Assembly: GCF_008271365.1 (NCBI RefSeq)
Contig: NZ_CP043430.1
Span: forward strand, 1,116,001-1,180,000
Length of the DNA stretch: 64,000 bases
Source of the DNA: Microbacterium sp. 1S1
Lineage (GTDB): Bacteria; Actinomycetota; Actinomycetes; Actinomycetales; Microbacteriaceae
Direction: 5' to 3'
The translations under genes and the position numbers were made by a program. Positions 44,816 through 52,765 of the stretch are shown here, in pieces; within the stretch, counting starts at the first letter, position 1, and each line of letters starts with the position of its first letter. The notes beneath the pieces are model-generated. The model had not been told where the DNA came from, ran no database searches, and worked only from the letters and a program-made list of their open reading frames with translations.

Positions 44816-46848
44816 GAATCAAGCTCCTCTGCTTGGGCGAGATGTATGTCGGGGGATGTCCAATCGATGGTGCTGATGTCGATGGGTTTGGCCCATTGCC
44901 GTAGTGGGATCGGTGTCGTTGTCGCGGGGCCTGGTTCACGTTGCGCTTCGACCTTGAGGCGCTGTTGCTCTCGCTTGTGCTGGGTGCGTTTCCGTTTGTC
45001 TCCTCGTTCGCGACTTTCGACGCGGTCGATCCACTCGCGGCGGCGGTCTGGATCGTCGACTGCGGCGTCGGGGTATCGCGCAAGGAGTTTCATGTCGATC
45101 TCGGCGACCATCGGTGCTGTCTTCTCCCGTAGAGCGATGTCCCAGCACTCGATCCACACACCGGTTTCTGGGTGACGCACCCAGACGGCATTGGCGTTGT
45201 AAGGGTCGAAGCTCACTGGGAATTTCCTGGCTTTCGCGGATCCCGGTTCAGCGCCCGTGAGGGAGCGATTGCGGAGATCTTCCAGGTGGGGTGAGTCATA
45301 GCGGCGATTGTGGAGTTCGATCCCTGCGCGACCGATCATGCGCCGTTCCGTGGGCAAGAGCGCGAGGTACTCCTCAACTCCGAAGGGCACGGGGACGCCG
45401 GGTCCTACAGCGAACAGTTCGGTGTACATCTGATTCGGGGTGAAGATGCGCCCCGGGGAGCTCGTCGACTTCAAGCCACGGTGGGGCCTGTTCAGGTAGA
45501 TGTTCGTTATCCAGCTGTCGAGGATGAGGCGAAGCGAATCCAGGGTGAGGGTGGGGTCGTCTTTGGCGGCCCGATGGGCGACGGAGTTCCCCACGAAACC
45601 GGCCAGCCATGCGGCGAAGTCTGTCGAGAGGGTGCCGAAGTTGCGTTCAACGTGTGGTTTTACCGTCGGCGTTCTGGAGGGGGCAAGTTCCCTGTGGATT
45701 CCGTACGCACTGCAGGCATCTCTGAACGTGCGGGACCGAAAATCTGCTCCACCATCGATAGTGATCGATCGCGGGAAGATCCATGGGACGGCCAGAGAAT
45801 CGTCGGTGAGGAAGGGGTTCACCTGCTTCATCAGGTCGGACGGCAACGTGGCTGACCCTGCGAGGGTGGCTGCTCCTGAACCAGGTACGGCTTTGCGACC
45901 GATGACAGCCCGGGCGAGCAGGAGCGCATGGTCGAATCCGCCGGGGCTGTCCGCGTGAATCGCCCAAGCGAGCGGTACCCGGCTTGCGACATCGAGAAGC
46001 ACGGTGAGTGTCGGCCGGAACTCGCTGTTCTCATCCCAGACGAGAACGTCGAGTTTCGTTGAATCGATCTCGCATCGCTCCCCAAGTTGATAGGCAGCCC
46101 CGGAGTAGTACTGACGCTTGGGGCTGTTGTCGGTGTTTCGCCGGGTGGTCGCTTTGTCGAAGCTGTAACGGCCGGCAGCCCGCTCGTTGATGTAGCCCTG
46201 GAGGGTGCGAGCCTTGATCTCACATAAAGGATCGCCGGGGTAGGTGGTCTCGAGCGCTCGCCTCACCAAGACAGCGCACCGGCGTTTGCTGCTCGTCGAC
46301 TTGTCCGTCTGACGATCGAGGAATCGATCGATGATCGTCACCAGCCGTGGATCTGCCCGGCTGATGGCGAGTCGCTGCTCGCCCTTGCGATGCATGCGGG
46401 CATTCAGTCCGGCTGCACCGCCTTGCTGGTACGTCTTCCACAGGAGGTGAAAGGTGCTGCGCGCTCGCCCAAGTGAAGTGCCTTTTAGCTCGAGCAGCTT
46501 CGCGTCAACACGTGCGTTCTGAGTTGTCAGTGCAGGGTCATATTGTGCCCGAGGAGCGGAGGCCAACGGATCCATCGGCTTGCCAGTGAACGCCTCAAGG
46601 AGATGGGCTTCCATATCGCATACGTCGGTCGGCCATGCATCCCCGTCCGGCCGAAGAGATACGATGCGATCCCGTTGGGCTGTTCCGGCCTGGAGCAGGA
46701 ACTCGTCTACGGACATGATCAGGTGTCGATCGGGTGCGCTCTCAGATCGGAGCTTCACCTCTAGGCCAGGGATGATGTGGACCCAGACCCAGCTCTCGCC
46801 GTCAATGTCGAAAGTGTCTCCGAGCTTCAGCTTCTTCTCGTCAGACAC
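44812..46848 (-). CDS. tnsB: TnsB-like DDE transposase
   Basis: 678 aa, GTG start. The catalytic triad is readable: Asp in GERCEIDSTKLDVLV, Asp in SITIDGGADFRS and Glu in VKPHVERNFGTLS. The N-terminal 250 residues contain helix-turn-helix regions for end binding (TSSKRRCAVLVRRALE). The C-terminus is basic (RESRERGDKRKRTQHKREQQ-like). It makes the 3'-end cuts and strand transfer. It overlaps tnsA by 8 bp. Confidence 0.9.
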   Translation of the reverse strand: MSDEKKLKLGDTFDIDGESWVWVHIIPGLEVKLRSESAPDRHLIMSVDEFLLQAGTAQRDRIVSLRPDGDAWPTDVCDMEAHLLEAFTGKPMDPLASAPRAQYDPALTTQNARVDAKLLELKGTSLGRARSTFHLLWKTYQQGGAAGLNARMHRKGEQRLAISRADPRLVTIIDRFLDRQTDKSTSSKRRCAVLVRRALETTYPGDPLCEIKARTLQGYINERAAGRYSFDKATTRRNTDNSPKRQYYSGAAYQLGERCEIDSTKLDVLVWDENSEFRPTLTVLLDVASRVPLAWAIHADSPGGFDHALLLARAVIGRKAVPGSGAATLAGSATLPSDLMKQVNPFLTDDSLAVPWIFPRSITIDGGADFRSRTFRDACSAYGIHRELAPSRTPTVKPHVERNFGTLSTDFAAWLAGFVGNSVAHRAAKDDPTLTLDSLRLILDSWITNIYLNRPHRGLKSTSSPGRIFTPNQMYTELFAVGPGVPVPFGVEEYLALLPTERRMIGRAGIELHNRRYDSPHLEDLRNRSLTGAEPGSAKARKFPVSFDPYNANAVWVRHPETGVWIECWDIALREKTAPMVAEIDMKLLARYPDAAVDDPDRRREWIDRVESRERGDKRKRTQHKREQQRLKVEAQREPGPATTTPIPLRQWAKPIDISTIDWTSPDIHLAQAEELDS

Positions 46849-47662
46849 CGATCGCGTCCGTTCTCTCCCGATGGGCGGTAGTCAGTAGCGTGTTGCTGTT
46901 GAAGACCGCCGACAGATCGAGCTCGAGCAGCCTGCGCCAGGCGAGGTTGTCAATCCAAGCGCAAGCAAGAGGTGGGCAATCTGGTGATGCCAGCTCGCAT
47001 AACTCCCGGCGAGTCTTGCCGAGAGTTGCCGCCTCGAGGATCCGGTCCTTGACGGCAGCAGGCGGCCTGCAGCGGTCATGACGCGACGCCGACAACCATT
47101 CGACCACGCGGGTCGCATGAAGGCTGTGGCCGGAAAGCACCTGATATTGCCAGCCGAGCGTTGCCGACACTCGCGCCGTCTCATCGAACTGCAGTTGCGC
47201 ATACTCGTCGATGAGTTCCTCTGGCCTCACGTCCCGAACGGCATAAGAGCCGTCCGACATCTGCAACAGGAAATCCGGCACATGCCAATGACCGGCCATC
47301 GGCGAGCGGACGCCGAACACCACGCCAAACGGCTGCGACCACACCCTTTCGGCCTGTCCGCCATAATCGAGCCACATCAACTCGTCGCGCTCGAACTGAG
47401 ACTCACACCACACGTGGCTGCGGGTGCGACTCCAGAAGTACTCAGATCCTGTGAAGAAGTGGCTGGCGCCCTTCGATACTCGAACCTTCATGGGGTCGAT
47501 GACAGACCAATCCAAACGGCCGAGACTTCGGTCGACCGGTGCGAACGAGGTGTTGTTCGCATAGCCAGTCTCCGAACGATGATCACGCGGCACCCAGTGC
47601 AGCTCCGACTCTTTCGAGAACCGTCGACGAGCGATCATCCGTGCGATCTCAGCTGGCTTCAT
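46841..47662 (-). CDS. tnsA: TnsA-like endonuclease, catalytic lysine replaced by arginine
   Basis: 273 aa from the ATG at 47662, the same length as Tn7 TnsA. The acid residues are E87 (VWCESQFERDEL) and D130 (WHVPDFLLQ). The third part reads YAVRDVRPEE, with Arg146 where the family has the catalytic Lys. A C-terminal domain of about 100 residues would bind TnsC. TnsA cuts the 5' ends so that the element moves by cut-and-paste. A GGGAG site is 5 nt upstream of the chosen ATG. Confidence 0.85.
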   Translation of the reverse strand: MKPAEIARMIARRRFSKESELHWVPRDHRSETGYANNTSFAPVDRSLGRLDWSVIDPMKVRVSKGASHFFTGSEYFWSRTRSHVWCESQFERDELMWLDYGGQAERVWSQPFGVVFGVRSPMAGHWHVPDFLLQMSDGSYAVRDVRPEELIDEYAQLQFDETARVSATLGWQYQVLSGHSLHATRVVEWLSASRHDRCRPPAAVKDRILEAATLGKTRRELCELASPDCPPLACAWIDNLAWRRLLELDLSAVFNSNTLLTTAHRERTDAIGV

Positions 47663-47924
47663 CATCACTCCCGGAGGGAGGCGGAGTGCCGGTAGGCACA
47701 TCTTCGTCGCCTGCGCCCAGGATCAGCCCGGTCGGCTTCGACGGGCTTCCGACACACCGGCGCGGACCGGATATCGTTCGATCTGATCTCGAGTGGCCCG
47801 ACGTGAAGCGAGAACCGCATCGTTGGTCGCCCGATGTCACTCGGGACTCCACCGGCTTCCGTCGCAAGGTCTAGGCAACGCAAGGCCAGACTTGAACGAA
47901 CGAGGGGAAAGCTCCCCCACTAGC

Positions 47925-47997
47925 CTTCGGGTGAACAGTACTCGCCGCCGGCTTCCGGTGAACATTGCCGGCTCCGGCGCTGCGGCAGACATTGAGA
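47925..47997. repeat. Three imperfect 27-28 bp tandem units upstream of tnsA
   Basis: CTTCGGGTGAACAGTA (47925), CTTCCGGTGAACATTG (47952) and CTGCGGCAGACATTGA (47980) are spaced 27 and 28 bp. A fourth weaker match (AAGGTGAACTACTG) is near 48148. The rest of the 578-bp gap from 47663 to 48240 has no supported gene. They may be binding sites of a regulator or a relic of another mobile element end. Confidence 0.4.
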
Positions 47998-48200
47998 TGC
48001 CGGTCGGCGTTGCCGTCCCGGGCGCTCACGCCTTGGCGTCCGCGGAGACCGTTGCGGACCCCGACCTCGTGAGACTGACCATCCCGCTCCCCCAGTGCAG
48101 GACCCGTCCCGCACGAGATGCTCGACGGGAACCTCGTCATCGACAAGGTGAACTACTGACCGCCACCGACGGGGTTCTGGAGGCCCTCGACTTACACAAC

Positions 48201-48232
48201 GAGGGCCTGCACGTGTGCACGTGCAGGCCCTC
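48201..48232 (-). terminator. Strong hairpin after the 68-aa gene
   Basis: GAGGGCCTGCACGT and ACGTGCAGGCCCTC form a perfect 14-bp stem with the loop GTGC. It lies 8 bp past the stop of the minus-strand gene ending at 48241. Confidence 0.7.
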
Positions 48233-48240
48233 AGGTTCGA

Positions 48241-48447
48241 TTAGACGCGCTGGCTGATCGTGCCGCCCGGGTTGCGGTTGGCGGTCGATTCGGTGACGAA
48301 CCGGCCCGACGACGCGGAGCGGTGCACCGTGGTCGAGTTGCTCGTGCCGGAACCGACACGTTCGGTGGTGGTCTTTCCGGGCCAGCGGGCCGCAGCGGCC
48401 TTGGAGACGAAACGACCGGTGGATGCAGAGCGACGAACGGTTCCCAT
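48241..48447 (-). CDS. Small basic protein with an internal repeat
   Basis: 68 aa with two copies of one unit: VRRSASTGRFVSKAAAARWP and VHRSASSGRFVTESTANRNP, each followed by G.T..(E/Q)RV. A GGAG site lies 6 nt before the ATG. Short proteins with RSA.TGRFV.K units are common on actinobacterial mobile elements and plasmids, but their function is unknown. It is flanked by a strong terminator. Confidence 0.7.
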   Translation of the reverse strand: MGTVRRSASTGRFVSKAAAARWPGKTTTERVGSGTSNSTTVHRSASSGRFVTESTANRNPGGTISQRV

Positions 48448-48499
48448 GGGAACTCCTTCACTGATTGGTGCCGGGGTGCCATGAGATGGAGCGCCGCTA

Positions 48500-48597
48500 G
48501 TCTGCGGCTGCCAACTCCGGTACAGTCAGTGCTCTGGATGAGACCTGACCTTCTCAGGGCTTGTGAGCCGTCCCGTTACCGCGGGGCGGCTCTTTTC
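48500..48597 (+). ncRNA. Candidate short RNA ending at an intrinsic terminator
   Basis: GAGCCGTCCCG (48565-48575) pairs with CGGGGCGGCTC (48582-48592), followed by TTTTCC, a clear rho-independent terminator on the plus strand. No plus-strand gene lies within kilobases upstream, so a short transcript starting near 48.5 kb is the simplest reason for it. TACAGT near 48520 could be a -10 box. The 5' end is a guess. Confidence 0.4.
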
Positions 48598-48636
48598 CGT
48601 TGTGATCCCGACATCTCGGTATATGTCCGCCGCTGG

Positions 48637-48801
48637 TCACTTCCCCTCGCGGCCTCTCAACTGCTTCGATTGAGTCTTGCCCGTCATCGATCGCGAGACG
48701 AGCGACTGCGCTTTGTTGGCGGAAACGGTTCGGCGTGCCGCCTTCGCGTTCTGGGTCCCGAAGGACGAGCGCTCGATCTTGCCTCGAAATTCACTGCTCA
48801 T
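48637..48801 (-). CDS. 54-aa basic protein coupled to the sigma-like gene
   Basis: MSSEFRGKIERSSFGTQNAK starts the protein and the end is Lys/Arg-rich (GKTQSKQLRGREGK). Its ATG overlaps the stop of the upstream gene (ATGA), which supports real translation. It has no recognised domain. High positive charge suggests nucleic-acid or protein binding. Confidence 0.55.
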   Translation of the reverse strand: MSSEFRGKIERSSFGTQNAKAARRTVSANKAQSLVSRSMTGKTQSKQLRGREGK

Positions 48802-49607
48802 GCGGACTCCCGGTTCTGTCGTACTTGCTGACGTGCGCGCGCGATCGCCGACTCCACCGCTTTCGCGGTCATGCCAAGCTTCTCGCCGATCTCCGCGTGC
48901 GTGAAGCCATGCGTCACGTTCAGATAAAAGGCTGAGCGGACACGCTCGTCCTTGATGCTCCCGAATGCACGACGCAGCTCGTCCTTGATGTGCGCCGCCT
49001 CGCTCGCGTCGGGAGCAGCCGACGTCGACGGACCCTCCTCGAAGTCGTCGGCCCAGGCCGCTGCGGGCGGCGGAGCCTGCGGCTCCGCATATGAACGCAG
49101 CTCTTCTCGACGCCAACGCTTGTAGACGTTGCTGAACTGCAGAAGGCACTGGCCCACGAAGAACGTGCGCAGGGAAGCTCCCTTGGCGGGGTCCCACTTG
49201 CCCGGGACGAGCACCTTGTCTCGGAACGCGGTGAGGGCGAGCACGATCGTCTCATCCGCCAGGCTCTCGGCCTCTTCGATCATCGAGCCCGGGCGGGGCT
49301 CAGGCTCCAGTGCGCCGAAGCTTTTTCGCTTCACCTCGCCACGAATCTGCCCTTTGTAGATCCACCCGCGGATGACAGCCCACCCGTACTTCGCGATCTC
49401 ATTCGCGAACAGATCGTAGTTCCGGCCACGGTATCCGCTGGCCTGGAGTGCGGTCGCGAGTTCGCGGTCTCCAGCGAGCCGGTCGAAACGTTCCTCGGCG
49501 CGATCGCGGTCTGCCTCGGCCAGCCAGGCCTGATCCGTTGCCCACGCGATGAGAGTAGGAACGCGATCGGGGGACGAATGCCCTTCGGGCTCGTCGTTAC
49601 CGGTCAT
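48798..49607 (-). CDS. Sigma-70-like (region 4 HTH) regulator of mobile-element type
   Basis: 269 aa. The middle (about 60-175) has helices that resemble sigma region 2 (TFFVGQCLLQFSNVYKRWRR). The C-terminus (210-265) is a sigma region 4 HTH: AFYLNVTHGFTHAEIGEKLG then MTAKAVESAIARARQQV. A variable acidic linker lies between. A GGGA site precedes the ATG at 49607. Such proteins are often found on actinobacterial elements and may drive cargo transcription. Confidence 0.7.
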   Translation of the reverse strand: MTGNDEPEGHSSPDRVPTLIAWATDQAWLAEADRDRAEERFDRLAGDRELATALQASGYRGRNYDLFANEIAKYGWAVIRGWIYKGQIRGEVKRKSFGALEPEPRPGSMIEEAESLADETIVLALTAFRDKVLVPGKWDPAKGASLRTFFVGQCLLQFSNVYKRWRREELRSYAEPQAPPPAAAWADDFEEGPSTSAAPDASEAAHIKDELRRAFGSIKDERVRSAFYLNVTHGFTHAEIGEKLGMTAKAVESAIARARQQVRQNRESA

Positions 49608-49639
49608 AGCGTTCCCTCACGATCCTGGTCAGCTCATAG

Positions 49640-50185
49640 TCACCACGATCCCTCATATGTCCGACATTGCAGACTTCCCCTCGCCTCTCGCAAGAAAATG
49701 TTGAGCAACCTCACGGTTCGGTGCCGCCCGCCGTACACGATCGTTTGCGGCGTGGTTTCGCATTCGGTTCTACTGGTGGTGCCGCAAGCGAGGCCTCGGA
49801 CCCATCTCCGCTTTCCAAAATCTCCCGCTGAAGACGCGAGTGAGCACAGCAGGAGGGAGCGTGCAGCAGACGACCCGCCGAAAACGATCGTTTCCGGCGA
49901 GTTCGCGTCGCCCGTCATCGTGCGCCCGCCGTTAACGTTCGCCGGTATCTGCTTTCGGCAGACGTTTCCGGCGTTCAGGTAGCGGTCTCGCTCGTCGTCC
50001 GCCGATGCGAGTTGGCGAGGATGGTTTCGTTCCGCGCGGAGTTGTTGCTCGATCTTGGCGTGTGCTTTTCGTTCGTTGCGGTCGGCTCTGATGATGGACC
50101 GCAGGACGAACCAGAATGCTGCGACGACGGCGATCGTGGGGATGACGGACCAAAAGGCGTTGGTCCAGTAGTCATTGAGATTCAT
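49640..50185 (-). CDS. Small membrane protein whose 3' end runs into repeat DNA
   Basis: 181 aa from the ATG at 50185 (GGGAGG 5 nt upstream). The first 70 residues look like a normal gene: one membrane helix (WSVIPTIAVVAAFWFVLRSI) then a charged helix with RNERKAHAKIEQQLRAERNH. From about codon 70 onward (below 49980) the frame passes through two palindromic repeats and translates them as SPETIVFGG and TPQTIVYGG. The original 3' end was probably replaced when the repeat segment arrived. Overlaps the upstream gene by 14 bp. Confidence 0.5.
   Translation of the reverse strand: MNLNDYWTNAFWSVIPTIAVVAAFWFVLRSIIRADRNERKAHAKIEQQLRAERNHPRQLASADDERDRYLNAGNVCRKQIPANVNGGRTMTGDANSPETIVFGGSSAARSLLLCSLASSAGDFGKRRWVRGLACGTTSRTECETTPQTIVYGGRHRTVRLLNIFLREARGSLQCRTYEGSW
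49731..49897. repeat. Palindromic repeat family, copies A and B
   Basis: Copy A is CCGTACACGATCGTTTGCGG (49731-49750), copy B CCGAAAACGATCGTTTCCGG (49878-49897). Copies C and D, CCGAAAACGATCGTTTGCGG, lie at 56858 and 61057. Degenerate pieces (CCGTTAACGTTCGCCGG and TTTCGGCAGACGTTTCCGG) follow B. They bracket the copper and cadmium modules, so they may be recombination or transposase-binding sites. Confidence 0.6.
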
Positions 50186-50465
50186 CCGCGCCTCCCGGGG
50201 GTTCACGCAGCACGAGCGCCAGTCCGACGATCGCGAGGATGAACGCTGTTTCGTAGCTTCCGAGCGTGTATGCCCAGAGTGACCGTTGGTCTGGAACGGT
50301 TGTGTCGATGAGGAGATGAGTTGCGATCAGTGCGACGGCGGCCAGGAGAAGGAAGGCCCCGATACGTACGAGGCGATCGTGACGCCGCTGTGGGGACATG
50401 TGGCTGGTGCGCGTGGGAACGTGTGCTCGTGGACGGTGCCGAGCTGGGTGCAGGTGGCGGGTCAT
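50172..50465 (-). CDS. Small membrane protein, copper module
   Basis: 97 aa from the ATG at 50465, whose ATGA overlaps the stop of the 38-aa gene upstream. A downstream ATG at 50399 would give 75 aa. Two membrane helices are seen: IGAFLLLAAVALIATHLLI and ETAFILAIVGLALVL. No family is recognised. It lies in a run of three tiny membrane-protein genes after the BNR lipoprotein. Confidence 0.55.
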   Translation of the reverse strand: MTRHLHPARHRPRAHVPTRTSHMSPQRRHDRLVRIGAFLLLAAVALIATHLLIDTTVPDQRSLWAYTLGSYETAFILAIVGLALVLREPPGGADESQ

Positions 50466-50578
50466 CTGAATATGGCTCCGATGAGGTAGAAGCTCGCAAG
50501 GGCGAGAAGCAGGGCGAGGACTGTGGCGCACGCGATGAAGACGGATATGCGTCGGAAGGGATTGCGGCGGGGGACCAT
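50462..50578 (-). CDS. 38-aa single-helix membrane protein
   Basis: MVPRRNPFRRISVFIACATV then a Leu/Ala-rich helix ending LIGAIFR. It has a basic N-terminus and one membrane span, so the N-terminus should face the cytosol. Its stop overlaps the start of the next gene, and it begins 28 bp after the lipoprotein gene, which supports co-transcription. Function unknown. Confidence 0.5.
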   Translation of the reverse strand: MVPRRNPFRRISVFIACATVLALLLALASFYLIGAIFR

Positions 50579-50605
50579 GGGTGGCCGTTCTGGTGGTGGC
50601 GTTCT

Positions 50606-51451
50606 CTACCGGGCGGGGGCGAGGATGGTTGTGTCGTCGGCTGTGATCTGGACGATGCCGCGGTCGTCGACAACGATGAAGCGTTCGTCATCGATCGCGG
50701 TGAAGGCCTGAGCGGCCCCTTGAAGCGCGTCGAGGCGTTGCCATGTTCCTTCGGTGTTCTGTGACCAGAGGGCGCCATCGGTTCCGACTCCTGCGAGCGA
50801 GCCATTGGGTTTGGCGTCGAGTGTGTAGAGCAGCGGGGCGTCGGCGACGGGGGTGAAGGTGGCGCCGTTGTCGGTGCTGAGGAGCAGTCCTTCTTCCGCG
50901 GCGGCGTAGAGACCGTCGCCGGTGGCGGCGAGGTCTGCCGCGGCAAGTGTTGCGCCGCGGGTCCATTCGAGACCGTCGTCAGTGCTGATGAGCAGATCGA
51001 CGCCATCGGAGGCGATCCCGTAGAGAGTGCCGTCTGGTCCGGCGGTGAGGACATGGAAGTCCGTACTGCCAGTGAGGGCGATCGGTGACCACGATTCGCC
51101 GAAGTCGTCACTACGAATGACACCTAGGTTCGGGGAGCCGAGCTCTGCGGGTGTCTGTGTGCCCGGGTGACCGGATGCGAAGAGGGCGTCGTCGAGGACG
51201 GTGAAGCCCATCGCGTCGAAGTCGTGGCCTCCGATGGGGCCGGTGATCGCACCCTCGGGCGTGAGGGTGAAGAGTCCTCCGTGGGTGGCTATGAAGAGGT
51301 CCTCACCGCGGGGGTCAGCGGCAACACCGTGAATGTGTTGGATAACGGGGGGGACCGCGTTGGTGCCGGAGGCCTGCGGCACGGCGCAGCCGGTGAGGGC
51401 GACGGCTGCGAGAGCGATCGCGAAAGCGGGTAGGGGCGAGTGGCGGTTCAT
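50606..51451 (-). CDS. BNR-repeat lipoprotein (F510_1955 glycosylhydrolase-like family)
   Basis: 281 aa from the ATG at 51451. A signal peptide ends in the lipobox ALTGC. The mature part contains beta-propeller BNR units with Ser-x-Asp-x-Gly-x-x-W signatures: SDDFGESWSPI, STDDGLEWTRG and STDNGATFTPV. Proteins of this type often occur with DUF305 and copper genes in actinobacteria. The sialidase-like fold does not prove glycosidase activity. Confidence 0.75.
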   Translation of the reverse strand: MNRHSPLPAFAIALAAVALTGCAVPQASGTNAVPPVIQHIHGVAADPRGEDLFIATHGGLFTLTPEGAITGPIGGHDFDAMGFTVLDDALFASGHPGTQTPAELGSPNLGVIRSDDFGESWSPIALTGSTDFHVLTAGPDGTLYGIASDGVDLLISTDDGLEWTRGATLAAADLAATGDGLYAAAEEGLLLSTDNGATFTPVADAPLLYTLDAKPNGSLAGVGTDGALWSQNTEGTWQRLDALQGAAQAFTAIDDERFIVVDDRGIVQITADDTTILAPAR

Positions 51452-51555
51452 GAGACTCCGACGTGAAGAAATGCATGCAGGTGCGCGAGCGGTACGCGAA
51501 TGAGAGTCGCGACATGGCACCAGCGCGGTGGCGTGGGTTACTGCGAGAAGGCCAG

Positions 51556-51588
51556 TTCGGGGGTGCGGGCGAGCGCCGCACCCCCGAA
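51556..51588 (-). terminator. Hairpin after the DUF305 gene
   Basis: TTCGGGGGTGCGG (51556-51568) pairs perfectly with CCGCACCCCCGAA (51576-51588). It lies 6 bp after the stop of the DUF305 gene and before the BNR lipoprotein gene, so the two may be separate transcripts or attenuated. Confidence 0.7.
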
Positions 51589-51594
51589 GGTAGA

Positions 51595-52191
51595 TCAGAG
51601 TGTGTCGAGGAGGTCTTTCATCGTGGCGATCTCCGTGGTCTGCGCCTCGATGATCGTCTCGGCCAGAGCGATCGCGTCGCTGTTCTGGCCGTTGTCGACC
51701 TCTTCTTGGGCCATCTCGACGGCACCCTCGTGGTGCTGAATCATCTGCTCGAGGAACAGGCGGCTGGCGTCCGCACCGGTGGCGTCCTCGAGAGCCTGCA
51801 TGTCCTCTTCGGACATCATGCCGCCGCCGTGATCCATTCCCTCCATGTCGGAAGTGTCAGCGCCCCACTCTTCGAGCCACTGGTCCATCTTCTGGATTTC
51901 GGGCTCCTGCGCGGCCTTGATCTCTTCCGCAAGGGCGACGACACGTTCGTCGACGCCCTCCTTGCTGAGAAGCATGTCGGACATGTCGATGGCCTGGGCG
52001 TGGTGCTCCTTCATCATGCTGGCGAACATGATGTCGGCGTCATTGGCGTCCGCGGAGGCCGGGGCGGAGCTGCTGCTTTCGTGGTTCATACCGGGCATGT
52101 CGCCGCCGCCCGAGGTGTTACCGGCGCAGCCGGCGAGTCCAAGCACTGCGGCGAGGGTGAGTGCGGCGGTCGCCGCAAAACGGGTCTTCAT
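51595..52191 (-). CDS. DUF305 lipoprotein, copper-associated
   Basis: 198 aa from the ATG at 52191. A signal peptide with lipobox GLAGC leads into a Gly/Met-rich linker (GGGDMPGMNHESSS). Two DUF305 halves carry the family motif: MMKEHHAQAIDMSDMLL and MIQHHEGAVEMAQEEV. A Met/His-rich loop (DMEGMDHGGGMM) lies between and could bind copper. DUF305 proteins are ferritin-like in fold. Confidence 0.85.
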   Translation of the reverse strand: MKTRFAATAALTLAAVLGLAGCAGNTSGGGDMPGMNHESSSSAPASADANDADIMFASMMKEHHAQAIDMSDMLLSKEGVDERVVALAEEIKAAQEPEIQKMDQWLEEWGADTSDMEGMDHGGGMMSEEDMQALEDATGADASRLFLEQMIQHHEGAVEMAQEEVDNGQNSDAIALAETIIEAQTTEIATMKDLLDTL

Positions 52192-52276
52192 GATGGGTTC
52201 TCCAAAAGTCGATGAGGGTGCCCAGCGAGAGAGGCTGGGCAAGGGCGTTACCCGCAGAAGGCGGGCGCGCCTGCCA

Positions 52277-52717
52277 TCACGTGCGACTGATGCAGAGAAC
52301 GGTGAGAGACGGAGGCCGCAGCGGATGCAGCGCATCCCGGAGGTGTAGGCGGGACACGGGCGTTCCCAGGGAGTGCGCGACGGCTCGCCACCAGGCGGAC
52401 GGCCGGGCGAGCAGCACGACGACAATGAGGAGCGCGAGAACGCAGGCCATCCACGCCATGCCGTGATCGTCAGAACACGTGGCGCACCCCGCCTCGACCA
52501 CCGCTGCGGCGTCGCCTGAGGCGTGCGCGGGGTGAGCGTCGGCATGCGCGGGTGCGACGGCGATGGTCTCACTGTGCCCGGAGGGCATGGTGTGCGTGTT
52601 CATCGAGTGCATCGCCAGAAGCCCGAAGATCACGGAAAAGGCGACGGCGACGACGGTCAGGAGGGTGCGGGTGAGGGTGCGCTGGTCTTGCACGCGCCGT
52701 GCGATCGTCATCAACAC
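52277..52717 (-). CDS. DUF6153-like membrane protein
   Basis: 146 aa from a GTG at 52717 with GGGAGG 7 nt upstream. One helix (LLTVVAVAFSVIFGLLAMHS) is followed by a His-rich stretch (APAHADAHPAHASG), a cysteine pair (CATCSDDHGMAWMACVL) and a second helix. The pattern fits DUF6153, found with copper genes. The likely role is metal binding outside the membrane. Confidence 0.7.
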   Translation of the reverse strand: MLMTIARRVQDQRTLTRTLLTVVAVAFSVIFGLLAMHSMNTHTMPSGHSETIAVAPAHADAHPAHASGDAAAVVEAGCATCSDDHGMAWMACVLALLIVVVLLARPSAWWRAVAHSLGTPVSRLHLRDALHPLRPPSLTVLCISRT

Positions 52718-52765
52718 TGTCCCACCTCCCTTTCTTCCAGGGTACGTCGCCGCCGCCCCTGACGC

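Noticed and set aside
47925..47997. Tandem GGTGAACA units as the Tn7 right end
   Set aside because: They lack the ATCGGACT motif and any TGT/ACA terminus with a target duplication; the real right end is at 61421.
47793..48257. 154-codon plus-strand frame between tnsA and the small basic protein
   Set aside because: No ribosome site, no domain, and it ends inside the convergent small gene and its terminator.
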